Source: Herbaspirillum sp. SJZ107 (GTDB lineage Bacteria > Pseudomonadota > Gammaproteobacteria > Burkholderiales > Burkholderiaceae_D). Taken from it: a DNA stretch of 64,000 bases. The position numbers and the translations under genes were made by a program. The stretch covers positions 1,240,001-1,304,000 of the forward strand of contig NZ_VFNH01000001.1 of the NCBI RefSeq assembly GCF_006715485.1, written 5' to 3'. Below, piece after piece: positions 52,363 through 62,051 of the stretch. The notes beneath the pieces are model-generated. The model worked only from the letters and a program-made list of their open reading frames with translations, had not been told where the DNA came from and searched no databases. Numbering within the stretch: position 1 is the stretch's first letter; each line of letters starts with the position of its first letter.

Positions 52363-52776
52363 TTAGCGGTGGCGTCCGCCGCGGAAGCCGCCGCGGTAGC
52401 CACCATGGTAGCCGCCGCGGTAACCGTGGCCCCAGTTACTCCAGCCAAAGTTGAGACCGATCGAGACCGGCGGATACCAGAACGGATCGGCGTACACCGG
52501 CGCCGGGGCATACACCGGGGCCGGCACGTACACCGGCTGGGTGACGACGGTGGTCGGCGCCGCGGCATAGGTCGTGACCGGCTCCGAAGTGACCCGGCCG
52601 GCATCGCCGGCGTTGGCGCCGGTACCGACCGGAACCGGGGTGACGGAGACGACCTGCCAGCCGTTCGGATCGGCCGGGGCGGCGTAGGCCCGGGTACCGT
52701 AGTTGGCCGGACCCGGGTAGGTGGTGGCACAGCCGCTCAATGCGGCAACAGCAAGAATGATGGCAAGCGTTTTCAT
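52363..52776 (-). CDS. Small lipoprotein with Val/Pro/Tyr and Gly/Tyr/Arg-rich tail
   Basis: 137 residues. Signal MKTLAIILAVAALSGC has a lipobox with the cysteine at position 16. The mature chain has TTVVTQPVYVPAPVYAPAPV-type Pro/Val/Tyr repeats, a PPVSIGLNFGW segment and a C-terminal Gly/Tyr/His/Arg-rich end (HGYRGGYHGGYRGGFRGGRH). The tail resembles that of the lipoprotein at 29113-29559. An outer-membrane lipoprotein of unknown role, with its own terminator. Confidence 0.8.
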   Translation of the reverse strand: MKTLAIILAVAALSGCATTYPGPANYGTRAYAAPADPNGWQVVSVTPVPVGTGANAGDAGRVTSEPVTTYAAAPTTVVTQPVYVPAPVYAPAPVYADPFWYPPVSIGLNFGWSNWGHGYRGGYHGGYRGGFRGGRHR

Positions 52777-52868
52777 GGCGGTTCTCCTCGTGTGTTAACT
52801 ATAGGAGTTATGACCCGGTTGCGCTTGTTAAATTACAGCCTGTTACAGCTGTTCGATTTCCCGAAATA

Positions 52869-54443
52869 TCAGGCCGCCTCCAGGCTCAGCATGTCGTTGC
52901 GCGCACGGCTGCCGCCGGTGCGGAAGCGGCCTACCTGTGCGGTCAGGTGCTGTGCCTGCTCGTGCATCGCTTGCGCGGCCGCTGCGGCTTCCTCGACCAG
53001 CGCCGCGTTCTGCTGGGTCAGGCCGTCGACGTGACAGACCGCCTGGTTGATTTCGCGGACGTGGACCGCCTGGTGGTCGCTGGCGGCCACGATGGCCTGC
53101 ATGGTGTCGGCCAGGTGGGTGACCTTGCCGACAACGTCCTTGATCGTGGCGCCGGCGGTGTTCACCAGCTCCGAGCCGTCCGAGATGGCGTTCACCGATT
53201 CCTGGATCAGGCCCTTGATTTCCTTGGCGGCGCCGGCCGAACGCTGGGCCAGCGTACGCACCTCGCCGGCCACCACCGCGAAGCCGCGGCCCTGTTCGCC
53301 GGCGCGGGCCGCTTCCACGGCTGCGTTCAGGGCCAGGATGTTGGTCTGGAAGGCGATGCCGTCGATGACTTCGATGATGTCGACGATGCGTGCGGCAGCG
53401 TCGTCGATGGACTTCATCTTGGCGACCACCGACGCCATCACGGCGCCGCCCTCGGATGCGGCCGACGAGGCGTCGGCCGCGGCCTTGCCGGCGGTCTTGG
53501 CGGTGGCGGCGTTGTCGCGCATGGTGACGGTCAGGGTTTCCATCGAGGCCGCGGTCTGCTGCAGCGACGAGGCCTGGGATTCGGTGCGATGCGACAGGTC
53601 GATGTTGCCGCTGGCGATTTCCTCGGTCACCTGGCTGATGTTGGTGGCGCCCTGGCGGACTTCGACCACGATCCGTTCGAGGCCGCAGCGCATCTGCTGC
53701 AGGGTGCGCATCATCACGCCGAGTTCGTCGTTCGCGTGCGAATCCAGCTGCACGGTCAGGTCGCCGCGTTCGATCGCATGGGCGAAGTCGCAGGCACGGG
53801 TAACCGGACGCACGATGCTGATCGACACCGCGTAGGCCAGGAAGGCGGCACAGGCGACGGCCAGTGCCGAGATGGCGACGATGATGGTGCGCGACTCGGC
53901 GGTCACGTCGTTGACGTCCTGGCTGGCGGCGTTCATGTCGGCTTCGATGACCTTGATCGCCTTGTCCAGGTCGAGCACGATCTGGCGGCGCAACGGGGTG
54001 CATTCGGTGAGCAGGAACCGCGAGTACGCTGCCATGTCGTGTGCTTCGCGCATCTTGCGCGGACGGCCCAGTTCCTTGGACATGCGCACCAGGCCCTCAT
54101 GGGCGGTGCGGAATTCGGGGCGGCTGCCCAGCACCGGCTCCAGCGTCGTCAGGCGGGCCAGGAAGATATCGCGGAATTTGTCGATCAGGTCGAGTTCGCG
54201 CGCGGCCTCGGCGTCGTCCTGCATGATAAAGGCGTTACGTGCCGAAATGCCGGTCTGGGCCAGCGCCTCGCGGATGTCGTACAGTGGTGCCAGCTGGTTC
54301 TGGCGGATCTCGGTCGCTTCCGAGATGGTGCGCGCCGTGGTGGCGAAACGCGTCAGTGAAATAGCGGAAATCGCGAGCATCAACGCGACGACGAGAGCGA
54401 AGCAGGTGGTGAGGCGTGTTCCAATTTTCAGACGGGTCAGCAC
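52869..54443 (-). CDS. Methyl-accepting chemotaxis protein
   Basis: 524 residues. First membrane helix about 12-33, periplasmic four-helix bundle domain about 34-188 ([30 protein letters not shown]), second helix about 189-210, HAMP about 212-265 ([19 protein letters not shown]), then the cytoplasmic signalling domain with the hairpin tip [20 protein letters not shown] and [20 protein letters not shown]. Relays ligand state to CheA/CheW. The four-helix-bundle sensor leaves the ligand unknown. No che or flagellar genes are adjacent. Confidence 0.95.
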   Translation of the reverse strand: MLTRLKIGTRLTTCFALVVALMLAISAISLTRFATTARTISEATEIRQNQLAPLYDIREALAQTGISARNAFIMQDDAEAARELDLIDKFRDIFLARLTTLEPVLGSRPEFRTAHEGLVRMSKELGRPRKMREAHDMAAYSRFLLTECTPLRRQIVLDLDKAIKVIEADMNAASQDVNDVTAESRTIIVAISALAVACAAFLAYAVSISIVRPVTRACDFAHAIERGDLTVQLDSHANDELGVMMRTLQQMRCGLERIVVEVRQGATNISQVTEEIASGNIDLSHRTESQASSLQQTAASMETLTVTMRDNAATAKTAGKAAADASSAASEGGAVMASVVAKMKSIDDAAARIVDIIEVIDGIAFQTNILALNAAVEAARAGEQGRGFAVVAGEVRTLAQRSAGAAKEIKGLIQESVNAISDGSELVNTAGATIKDVVGKVTHLADTMQAIVAASDHQAVHVREINQAVCHVDGLTQQNAALVEEAAAAAQAMHEQAQHLTAQVGRFRTGGSRARNDMLSLEAA

Positions 54444-54662
54444 GGCAAGTCCTTTGCATTAAAAGTTGCCTTATTCTAACTCGAACAAATCAATAAAATC
54501 CGCAAATACGAAATCAATATTATTGTTGTCGCTAGGAAACAACAAACGTCTTTTCCGCTACGCTGTCCTACGCGCGGGGGTAACCCAGGCCGCACTGCCG
54601 ACTGTGCGTATTGACAGCCGGCCGCGGCGCTCCCAACGGCACTCCTCTGCACGTCAGTGTGG

Positions 54663-54682
54663 GTCCCCGACTGCGCGGGGAC
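54663..54682. repeat. Single REP-type hairpin
   Basis: GTCCCCG (54663-54669) pairs with CGGGGAC (54676-54682) around ACTGCG. It lies 26 bases after the first SGNH hydrolase stop on the minus strand, inside a 265-base gap. Same general type as the other palindromes in this window. Confidence 0.6.
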
Positions 54683-54708
54683 GATGCGGAAGTGGCGATT
54701 TTGTCGAT

Positions 54709-55977
54709 TCAGGACGTCAACAGGGACAGCGGCACTGCCCGCGCCATCGCCTCGTACCCGGCGTCGTTCGGATGCAGGTGGTCGCCGCCATCGCGCGACG
54801 GCAGTAGGCGGGTCGGGCGGCTGGGGTCGCGCACGGCGGCGTCGAAGTCGACCACGGCATCGAAGGCGCCGGCCGTGCGGATCCAGCTGTTCACGCGCTG
54901 GCGCACGCTTTCGCGCGCCGCCGAATACCATTCGTAGCCTTCGAAGGGCAGCAGGGTGGCGCCGAACACGCGCATGCCGCGCGTGCGGGCGCGCGCCACC
55001 AGTTGCTGGTAACCGTAGGTGATCTGGCTGGCCAGGTTCGCATCCGGCGAGGAACTGAACAGAATATCGTTGATGCCGATGAGGATCACCAGGAAGCGCG
55101 CGCCGGCGGTCGCCAGCACGTCGCGGTCGAAGCGCTCGATCGCGTCCTTGCCGGCCAGCGGGGTGTTGTCGGCGTCGCCCAGCAGGCGGTTGCCGGCGAT
55201 GCCGCGGTTGACCACCCCGACCGGCAGCGCGCCGGATCCGGTCTCGGTCTGCAGGCGGCGTGCCAGGTAGTCCGGCCAGCGGCAGTTGGCGTTGTTGGTG
55301 CTGCGCAGGCCGTCGGTCTGCGAGTCGCCCAGCGCGATCAGCGTGGCGCCGGCGCGCGTGGTGCCGATGTCGATCTCGGTCAGGAAAGGCCAGGAGTACA
55401 GGGTACGCTGGCTGCTGATGCTCTGGCTGGCGGCGTAGTTGCCGGCGCCGGACACGTAGCTGGTCTGGTAGGCGGCGTCGTGCACGGTGGCGGCCTGCAC
55501 GCTGCCCGGCAGGTACAGGCTGAGCGCCAGGTTGGCCTGGGCCGGGATGCTCAGGTCCACCGGGTCCGACAGCAGCGCGCTGCCGGCGGCGAGGCTGGTG
55601 CCGGCGCTGCCGCCGAAGCGCAACTGGCGGTTGCTGCCCGTGACCAGGGTGGCGCCGGAGGCGCTCAGGCCCAGCCACACGGCGCCGATTTGCACCGAAG
55701 CACGTCCGAGTTCGTTGGACAGGCGCACGCGCGCGCGGCTGCCGCCGATGCTGCCGTGCGCGATCAGGCGCAGGGTCTGGTTGCTGAAGCTGAGGTAGCT
55801 GCCGGCGGGTGCCGGGCCGGCCGGGGCCGCGCCCCAGGTGCCGTACCAGGTGTCGGCGGCCGCCGCCTGGCGGATGGCGCCCGGGGCCAGCGCCAGCCCG
55901 GCGGCCAGGGTGGACGTGTTCTGCATGAAGCTGCGGCGCGATGGTTTTGCAGGCGCTTCGGATGACGCATTCGGCAT
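54709..55977 (-). CDS. SGNH/GDSL hydrolase, Tat-type signal (tandem copy 1)
   Basis: 422 residues from ATG 55977. The N-terminus has a Tat-like RRSFMQNT motif and a hydrophobic stretch ending QAAAAD. The mature part has an N-terminal beta domain (about 42-190) and an SGNH catalytic domain: block I LIALGDSQTDG (Ser), GIAGNRLLGD (Gly), IGINDI (Asn), and GGDHLHPNDAGY (Asp/His). Secreted esterase or deacetylase of the GDSL family; substrate not evident. About 118 bases separate it from a close paralogue upstream. Confidence 0.9.
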   Translation of the reverse strand: MPNASSEAPAKPSRRSFMQNTSTLAAGLALAPGAIRQAAAADTWYGTWGAAPAGPAPAGSYLSFSNQTLRLIAHGSIGGSRARVRLSNELGRASVQIGAVWLGLSASGATLVTGSNRQLRFGGSAGTSLAAGSALLSDPVDLSIPAQANLALSLYLPGSVQAATVHDAAYQTSYVSGAGNYAASQSISSQRTLYSWPFLTEIDIGTTRAGATLIALGDSQTDGLRSTNNANCRWPDYLARRLQTETGSGALPVGVVNRGIAGNRLLGDADNTPLAGKDAIERFDRDVLATAGARFLVILIGINDILFSSSPDANLASQITYGYQQLVARARTRGMRVFGATLLPFEGYEWYSAARESVRQRVNSWIRTAGAFDAVVDFDAAVRDPSRPTRLLPSRDGGDHLHPNDAGYEAMARAVPLSLLTS

Positions 55978-56095
55978 GGCACTCTCCTTGGGTGGTTGAT
56001 ATGCCATGTGAATGTACGGTCGCGACAGGACCCAAGCGTACCGCCTGCGGCGCACCATGTTTGCGAAATGTCGAGGCGCGTTACTGTCGCTGTGC

Positions 56096-57370
56096 TCAGC
56101 TCGCCGCAAAAAGACCGAGCGGGATCGCCCTTGCGATCGCATCGAAGCCGGCGTCGTTCGGATGCAGGTGGTCGCCGCCGTCGTAGGCCGGCAGCAGGCG
56201 TCCGGGCTGGGCCGGATCGCGGATCGCGGCGTCGAAGTCGAGCACGGCGTCGAAGGCGCCCGACGTCCGGATCCAGCTGTTGACCTGCTGGCGTGCGGTC
56301 TCGCGCGCCGGCGAATAGTAGACGAAGCCTTCGAACGGGGGCAGCGTGCTGCCGAAGACGCGCAGGCCGCGCGTGCGGGCACGCGCGATCAGCTGCATGT
56401 AGCCGAGCGCGATCTCGTCCTGGATCGTGGGCAGGTCGCTGGAGGCGGCGAACACGATGTCGTTGATGCCGAGCTGGACCGCCAGCCAGTGCACCCCCGC
56501 GGTGGACAGCACGTCGCGGTCGAAGCGCTCCAGCGCATCCTTGCCCGCCAGCGGCGTGTTGGCGGCGTCGCCCAGCAGGCGGTTGCCGCTGAGGCCGCGG
56601 TTGACCACGCCGACCGTGACGGCGGGCGACTCCAGCTGCAGGCGCCGCGCCAGGTAGTCGGTCCAGCGGTGGTTGGTGTTGCCGACGCTGAGCGCGCCAT
56701 CGGTCTGCGAGTCGCCCAGCGCCACCAGCGCGCTGCCGGCGACCGCCATGTCGATCTCGGTCAGGAAGGGCCAGGAATACAGGCCGGCCGCGATCGGCAG
56801 CGAAGCGCTGGACGCGTAGTTGCCGCTGCTCGACACGTAGTTGGTCTGGCAGGCCGCATCGTGCACGGTCTGTGCGGTCACGCTGCCGGGCAGATACAGG
56901 CTGACCGCGAGGTCGGACTGGGCCGGCACCGCCAGGTCGACCGGATCCGACAGCATCGGCGCGCCGGGGGTGATCGTGATCGCGGTGCGTCCGCCGAAGG
57001 TCAGCTGGCGGTTGCTGCCGGCCACCAGGCTGGCATAGGTCGAGGTGATCCCGATCCAGGCGGCGCCGATCGTCAGCGGCGTGCTGCCCATTTCGTTGGA
57101 CAGGCGGATGCGCAGCCGGTTGCCGCCGATGCTGGTGTGGGCGATCAGGCGCAGGGTCTGGTTGTTGAAGGTGAGGGCGCTGGCGCTGGTCGGCGGTCCG
57201 GCCGGGGCCGTGCCCCAGGTCGCCGTCCAGTTTTCCGCCGCCAGCGCCTGCGTGACTGCACCCGGCGCCAGGCTCAGGCCGGCGGCGAATGCCGATGCGC
57301 CGCGCAGGAAGCTGCGGCGGCCCTGGACGGCGTGGCGGAAGGGGGCGGAAAAGGGAAGGGGGCGGGGCAT
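56096..57370 (-). CDS. SGNH/GDSL hydrolase, Tat-type signal (tandem copy 2)
   Basis: 424 residues from ATG 57370, RBS AGGAGA. Tat-like motif GRRSFLRGASAFAAGLSLAPG. Same architecture as the downstream paralogue: LVALGDSQTDGALS (Ser), RGLSGNRLLGDA (Gly), LGINDIVFAASS (Asn) and GGDHLHPNDAGF (Asp/His). The pair aligns along its whole length without large gaps, so it arose by tandem duplication. It is itself downstream of serB by 226 bases. Substrate not evident. Confidence 0.9.
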   Translation of the reverse strand: MPRPLPFSAPFRHAVQGRRSFLRGASAFAAGLSLAPGAVTQALAAENWTATWGTAPAGPPTSASALTFNNQTLRLIAHTSIGGNRLRIRLSNEMGSTPLTIGAAWIGITSTYASLVAGSNRQLTFGGRTAITITPGAPMLSDPVDLAVPAQSDLAVSLYLPGSVTAQTVHDAACQTNYVSSSGNYASSASLPIAAGLYSWPFLTEIDMAVAGSALVALGDSQTDGALSVGNTNHRWTDYLARRLQLESPAVTVGVVNRGLSGNRLLGDAANTPLAGKDALERFDRDVLSTAGVHWLAVQLGINDIVFAASSDLPTIQDEIALGYMQLIARARTRGLRVFGSTLPPFEGFVYYSPARETARQQVNSWIRTSGAFDAVLDFDAAIRDPAQPGRLLPAYDGGDHLHPNDAGFDAIARAIPLGLFAAS

Positions 57371-57596
57371 GGCATTCTCCTGGCGCACGGTTCGGTTCCC
57401 GCGGCCGGGACCCGGTGCGGGTATGCGAAGGGAATGTTAGACCTCGCCTTACTGTCGGGCTCGCTGTTTGCGCAGGATGTGCTTTGCGCCAGATTCAGGT
57501 TGAGCTTGATTCCTAGCAGGAAATATAGCGAGGACAAGAATACGGCACCGCCGGTACCGGCACGTGGTACCAGCGCCGCGCGCAGGCGGGGCAAGG

Positions 57597-58445
57597 TCAG
57601 GCCAGAATGGCCAGTACCCCATCCAGGCCGCTGAAGTTCAGCGCGATATCGGCCTGCGCCCGCACCACCGGCTTGGCACGGAAGGCCACCGACAGGCCGG
57701 CGATGCCCATCATCTTGAGGTCGTTGGCGCCGTCGCCCATCACGATCGCCTGGCGCGGCGTGATGCCGAGGTCGGCGCACACGCGCTCGACCGTGCGGCG
57801 CTTTTCCTCGGCGTCGACGATGCCGCCGACCACGCGGCCGGTCAGCTTGCCGTTCTCGGCTTCCAGCACGTTGGCGTGGGTGACGTCGAGTCCCAGGCGC
57901 GGCTTCAGGCGCTCGGTGAAGAAGGTGAAGCCGCCCGACACCAGCAGGGTCTTCAGGCCGGCCGCCTGCACGCCCGCCAGCATCGCTTCGCCGCCCATCG
58001 AGATCGCCAGGCGCTCGTCGTAGACGCGGCCGAGCGCCTCGACCGGCAGGCCTTCGAGCAGGGCCACGCGCCGTTTCAGGCTTTCGGAAAAATCGAGTTC
58101 GCCGCGCATCGCCGCTTCGGTGATGCTTGAAACCTGCGGCTTCAACCCCTGCATGTCGGCGATCTCGTCGATGCATTCGATGGTGATCAGGGTCGAGTCC
58201 ATGTCCATCGCCACTAGCCTGAAGTCCGCCAGCGAGAGGCCGGCGTCGACGAAGCTGGCGTCGACCCGCGCCGCGAAGGCGGCGGCTTCCACCGCCGCTT
58301 TCAGTTCAGGCGTGAAGTCGATGCCGTCGCAGCGCAGCGCATGCGGGTTGAGTGCGGTGGTAGTGCGCGCCCCCGCCAGGGCGGCGATACGGGCGAGCGT
58401 GGCCTGGTCGGCGTCTGGACCTTGGAGAATCAGCTTCTTGGACAT
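57597..58445 (-). CDS. serB: Phosphoserine phosphatase SerB
   Basis: 282 residues. HAD-superfamily: motif I DMDSTLI (D81, D83), motif II LVSGGFTFF, motif III/IV GDGANDLKMMGIAGLSVAFRAKP. An N-terminal extension of about 75 residues (VDASFVDAGLSLADF before motif I) is typical of this SerB type. Dephosphorylates phosphoserine, the last step of serine synthesis. It follows mfd by 17 bases and is probably cotranscribed with it. Confidence 0.95.
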   Translation of the reverse strand: MSKKLILQGPDADQATLARIAALAGARTTTALNPHALRCDGIDFTPELKAAVEAAAFAARVDASFVDAGLSLADFRLVAMDMDSTLITIECIDEIADMQGLKPQVSSITEAAMRGELDFSESLKRRVALLEGLPVEALGRVYDERLAISMGGEAMLAGVQAAGLKTLLVSGGFTFFTERLKPRLGLDVTHANVLEAENGKLTGRVVGGIVDAEEKRRTVERVCADLGITPRQAIVMGDGANDLKMMGIAGLSVAFRAKPVVRAQADIALNFSGLDGVLAILA

Positions 58446-58462
58446 GTCGCTTCTTTAAACTT

Positions 58463-61400
58463 CTATGCTAATAATTGTCGGATGGTTTGCTTGACCTGGT
58501 TCACGCGCGCCGGCAGGTCCGGCATGGCGGCCGTGATGCGCAGCTTGTCCTGGCCGGCCAGCTTGATGTGGCGGTTCTTCTGGATCAGCGTGATGATCTT
58601 GATCGGGTCGATCGGCGGCTTCTCCATGAACTGCAGGCTGGCCGCTTCGCCGTGGGCGTCGATCTTGACGATGCCGACCTGCTTGGCCGCGATGCGCAGG
58701 CGGTGGGTTTCGATCAGCGCCTTGACCGCGTCCGGCAGCTTGCCGAAACGGTCGATCAATTCTTCCTGCATGGCGTCGATGCGGTCCTGGGTTTCGCAGT
58801 TGGCCAGGCGCTTGTAGATCGACAGGCGCTCGTGCACGTCGCCGCAGAAGTCGGCCGGCAGCAGCGCCGGCACGTGCAGGTTGATTTCGGTGGTCGAGGA
58901 CAGCGGCGCCGCCAGGTCCGGCTCCTTGCCGGCTTTCAGCGCTTTCACCGCCTCGTTGAGCATGTCGGAATACAGCTGGAATCCGACTTCGAGCATCTCG
59001 CCCGACTGGTTCTCGCCCAGCACCTCGCCGGCGCCGCGGATTTCCAGGTCGTGCATGGCGAGGTAGAAGCCGCTGCCCAGTTCTTCCATCTGCTGGATCG
59101 CATCGAGGCGGCGCTGCGCCTGTTTGGACAGGCCCAGCACGTCGTTCACCAGCAAATACGCATACGCCTGGTGGTGCGAACGGCCGACGCGGCCGCGCAG
59201 CTGGTGCAGCTGGGCCAGGCCGAATTTATCGGCCCGGTGCATGATGATCGTGTTCGCGCTCGGCACGTCGATGCCGGTCTCGATGATGGTGGTGCACAGC
59301 AGGATGTTGTAGCGCTGGGCCACGAAGTCGCGCATCACCTTTTCCAGGTCGCGCTCGTGCATCTGGCCGTGGGCGATGCCGATGCGCGCTTCCGGCAGCA
59401 GGTCGCGCAGCATGGCCAGGCGGTTCTCGATGGTCTCGACTTCGTTGTGCAGGAAGTAGATCTGGCCGCCGCGCTTCAGTTCGCGCAGGCAGGCTTCGCG
59501 GATCACCGAGCCGTCCTCGCTGCGCACGAAGGTCTTGATCGCCAGGCGCTTCTGCGGCGCGGTGGCGATGACGGAAAAGTCGCGCAGGCCTTCCAGCGCC
59601 ATGCCCAGCGTGCGCGGGATCGGGGTCGCGGTCAGCGTCAGCACGTCGACTTCGGCGCGCAGCGCCTTCAGCGCTTCCTTCTGGCGCACGCCGAAACGGT
59701 GTTCCTCGTCGATGATCACCAGTCCGAGGCGCGTGAACTTGACGTCCGGCGACAGCAGTTTATGGGTGCCGATCACGATGTCGACGGTGCCGTCGGCCAT
59801 GCCCTTGATCGCGTTGTTGATCTCCTTGCCGGTGCGGAAGCGCGACAGCTCGGCGATCTTGACCGGCCAGTCGGCGAAGCGGTCGGAGAAGGTCTGGGCG
59901 TGCTGCTCGGCCAGCAGCGTGGTCGGCGCCAGGATCGCCACCTGCTTGCCGCCCATGACGGCGATGAAGGCGGCGCGCAGCGCGACCTCGGTCTTGCCGA
60001 AGCCGACGTCGCCGCACACCAGGCGGTCCATCGGGCGGCCCGAGGTCATGTCCTTGATCACGTTGTGGATGGCTTCGGCCTGGTCGGGCGTCTCGTCGAA
60101 GCCGAAGCTCTGCGCGAAGTTCTCGTAATCGGTGGCGGAATATTCGAAGGAATGGCCGGTGCGCGCGGCGCGGCGCGCGTACAGGTTGAGCAGCTCGGCC
60201 GCGGTGTCGCGTACCTGTTCCGCGGCTTTTCTCTTGGCCTTGTCCCACTGGCCGGAACCGAGCGCGTGCAGCGGCGCATCTTCCGGCGAGGCGCCGGAAT
60301 AGCGCGAGATCACGTGCAGCTGCGACACCGGCACGTACAGCTTCGATTCTTTCGCGTACTCCAGGTGCAGGAACTCGGTCTCGCCTTCGCCCAGGTCCAT
60401 GCTCATCAGGCCCATGTAGCGGCCGATGCCGTGATTGATGTGCACCACCGGGTCGCCGATCTTCAGCTCGGACAGGTCGCGCACCATCGACTCGACCTGG
60501 GTCGTGGCTTCCTGCTTCTTCTTGCCGGCGCGCCGGCCCGAACCCGCGTACAGCTCGGTCTCGGTGATGAAGATCAAATGGCCGCAGGCGCTGTCCATCA
60601 GCTCGAAGCCGGCCTGCAGCGGCGCCACGCCGAGCATCACCGGAGAAGTCGAGGCGCACACGCCGCCATAGCCTTCGACCGCGGCAAGGTCCAGCTTGTA
60701 TTCGTTGAAATACTGCTGCAGGGTTTCGCGGCGGCCGTTCGACTCGGCGCAGATCATCACCTGCGCACCCGACTGCGCGGTGCGCGCCAGGAAGGCGCGC
60801 AGGTTGGCCAGCGGGTCGTCCAGGCGGCGGTTGACGGCGATGTCGGGCAGCGGCGCCGACAGATCGGAAGGCTGGCCGTCGAGGTCGCGCCCAATGGTCC
60901 AGCGGCCGTGGCGCTTGGCGCACACGAAGAAGTCCTCGGCCGCCAGGAAGATTTCCTTCGGCTCCAGGATCGGACGCTCGCGGTCGGCCTTCAGGAATTT
61001 GTAGCGCGACTGGGTATCCGACCAGAAGCGCCCGATGCTGGCTTCGATGTCGCCGACCAGGGCCAGGCTGGCATCCTCGGGCAGGTAGTCGAACAGGGTC
61101 GCGGTCTCCTCGAAGAACAGCGGCAGGTAGTATTCGATGCCGGCCGAGGCGATGCCGTTGCCGATGTCCTTGTACACCGGTGAACGGGTCGGGTCGCCTT
61201 CGAAGCGCTCGCGCCAGCGGCCGCGGAAGCCGGTCCGTGCCCCTTCGTCCATCGGGAATTCGCGGCCCGGCAGCAGGCGCACCTCGCGCACCGGGTACAG
61301 CGAGCGCTGGGTGTCGGCGTCGAAGGTGCGGATGGTCTCGATCTCGTCGCCGAACAGGTCGAGGCGGTAAGGCAGCGCGGAGCCCATCGGGAACAGGTCG

Positions 61401-61918
61401 ATCAGGCCGCCGCGCACCGAGTATTCGCCGGGCGACATCACCTGCGACACGTGGGTGTAGCCGGCCAGGGTCAGCTGGGCCTTCAGCCTGGCTTCGTCCA
61501 GGGTCTCTCCCTGGCGGAAGAAGAAGGTGTAGGCGGCCAGGAAGGAGGGCGGCGCCAGCCGCACCAGCGCGGTGGTGGCCGGCACCACCAGCACGTTGCA
61601 CTGGCCGTTGCGTATTTCATGCAGCGTTGCCAGGCGCTCGGACACCAGGTCCTGGTGCGGCGAAAAGGCGTCGTAGGGCAGGGTTTCCCAGTCCGGCAGC
61701 AGGTGGCACGCCAGCTTGCCGTCGGCGAACCAGGGAATCTCGTCGAGCAGGCGCTGGCCGTCGCTGGCGTTCGCCACGATCACGGTGAGCATCTGTTTTT
61801 TCGCCTTCAGCTCGAGCGCCGCCTGCGCGAGCGCATAGGCGTCCGAGGAGCCGTACAGGGCCGGCAGGGCGAAGCGGGTTCCGGGTTTCGGGAGATGTTT
61901 TTTGAGATCGAAAGGCAT
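58463..61918 (-). CDS. mfd: Transcription-repair coupling factor Mfd
   Basis: 1151 residues, the usual length. UvrB-homology region about 20-300 (PGEYSVRGGLIDLFPMGSALPYRLDLFGDEIE, cited in part), RNA-polymerase-interaction domain about 480-560 (GDPVVHINHGIGRYMGLMS), then an SF2 translocase: Walker A GDVGFGKTEVALRAAF (about 636), DEEHRFGVRQKEALK, RGRVGRSHHQAYAYLL, and the C-terminal TRCF domain. Frees RNA polymerase stalled at lesions and recruits UvrA. Likely promoter region is the 133-base gap to its right. serB follows closely. Confidence 0.97.
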   Translation of the reverse strand: MPFDLKKHLPKPGTRFALPALYGSSDAYALAQAALELKAKKQMLTVIVANASDGQRLLDEIPWFADGKLACHLLPDWETLPYDAFSPHQDLVSERLATLHEIRNGQCNVLVVPATTALVRLAPPSFLAAYTFFFRQGETLDEARLKAQLTLAGYTHVSQVMSPGEYSVRGGLIDLFPMGSALPYRLDLFGDEIETIRTFDADTQRSLYPVREVRLLPGREFPMDEGARTGFRGRWRERFEGDPTRSPVYKDIGNGIASAGIEYYLPLFFEETATLFDYLPEDASLALVGDIEASIGRFWSDTQSRYKFLKADRERPILEPKEIFLAAEDFFVCAKRHGRWTIGRDLDGQPSDLSAPLPDIAVNRRLDDPLANLRAFLARTAQSGAQVMICAESNGRRETLQQYFNEYKLDLAAVEGYGGVCASTSPVMLGVAPLQAGFELMDSACGHLIFITETELYAGSGRRAGKKKQEATTQVESMVRDLSELKIGDPVVHINHGIGRYMGLMSMDLGEGETEFLHLEYAKESKLYVPVSQLHVISRYSGASPEDAPLHALGSGQWDKAKRKAAEQVRDTAAELLNLYARRAARTGHSFEYSATDYENFAQSFGFDETPDQAEAIHNVIKDMTSGRPMDRLVCGDVGFGKTEVALRAAFIAVMGGKQVAILAPTTLLAEQHAQTFSDRFADWPVKIAELSRFRTGKEINNAIKGMADGTVDIVIGTHKLLSPDVKFTRLGLVIIDEEHRFGVRQKEALKALRAEVDVLTLTATPIPRTLGMALEGLRDFSVIATAPQKRLAIKTFVRSEDGSVIREACLRELKRGGQIYFLHNEVETIENRLAMLRDLLPEARIGIAHGQMHERDLEKVMRDFVAQRYNILLCTTIIETGIDVPSANTIIMHRADKFGLAQLHQLRGRVGRSHHQAYAYLLVNDVLGLSKQAQRRLDAIQQMEELGSGFYLAMHDLEIRGAGEVLGENQSGEMLEVGFQLYSDMLNEAVKALKAGKEPDLAAPLSSTTEINLHVPALLPADFCGDVHERLSIYKRLANCETQDRIDAMQEELIDRFGKLPDAVKALIETHRLRIAAKQVGIVKIDAHGEAASLQFMEKPPIDPIKIITLIQKNRHIKLAGQDKLRITAAMPDLPARVNQVKQTIRQLLA

Positions 61919-62001
61919 CGACGCGTGCTATCAACAATCGGCAGGACCAGAGGGCTTCATTATAGACGAAGGCGCAATGCGGGGCCGCAAGGCAGGGCGC
62001 C

Positions 62002-62043
62002 GTGCAGGCCGAGCCGCGCAGGCCGGGCCGCGTAGGCCGGGCC
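62002..62043 (+). repeat. Three 14-base direct repeats upstream of mfd
   Basis: Three tandem 14-mers (GTGCAGGCCGAGCC, GCGCAGGCCGGGCC, GCGTAGGCCGGGCC) with a few substitutions, lying between the HDOD gene stop and mfd. No function is evident; slippage at a GC-rich site is the simplest origin. Confidence 0.7.
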
Positions 62044-62051
62044 GCGTGCCC

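Noticed and set aside
58475..61183. 902-codon plus-strand open frame opposite mfd
   Set aside because: Antisense shadow of a complete Mfd gene.
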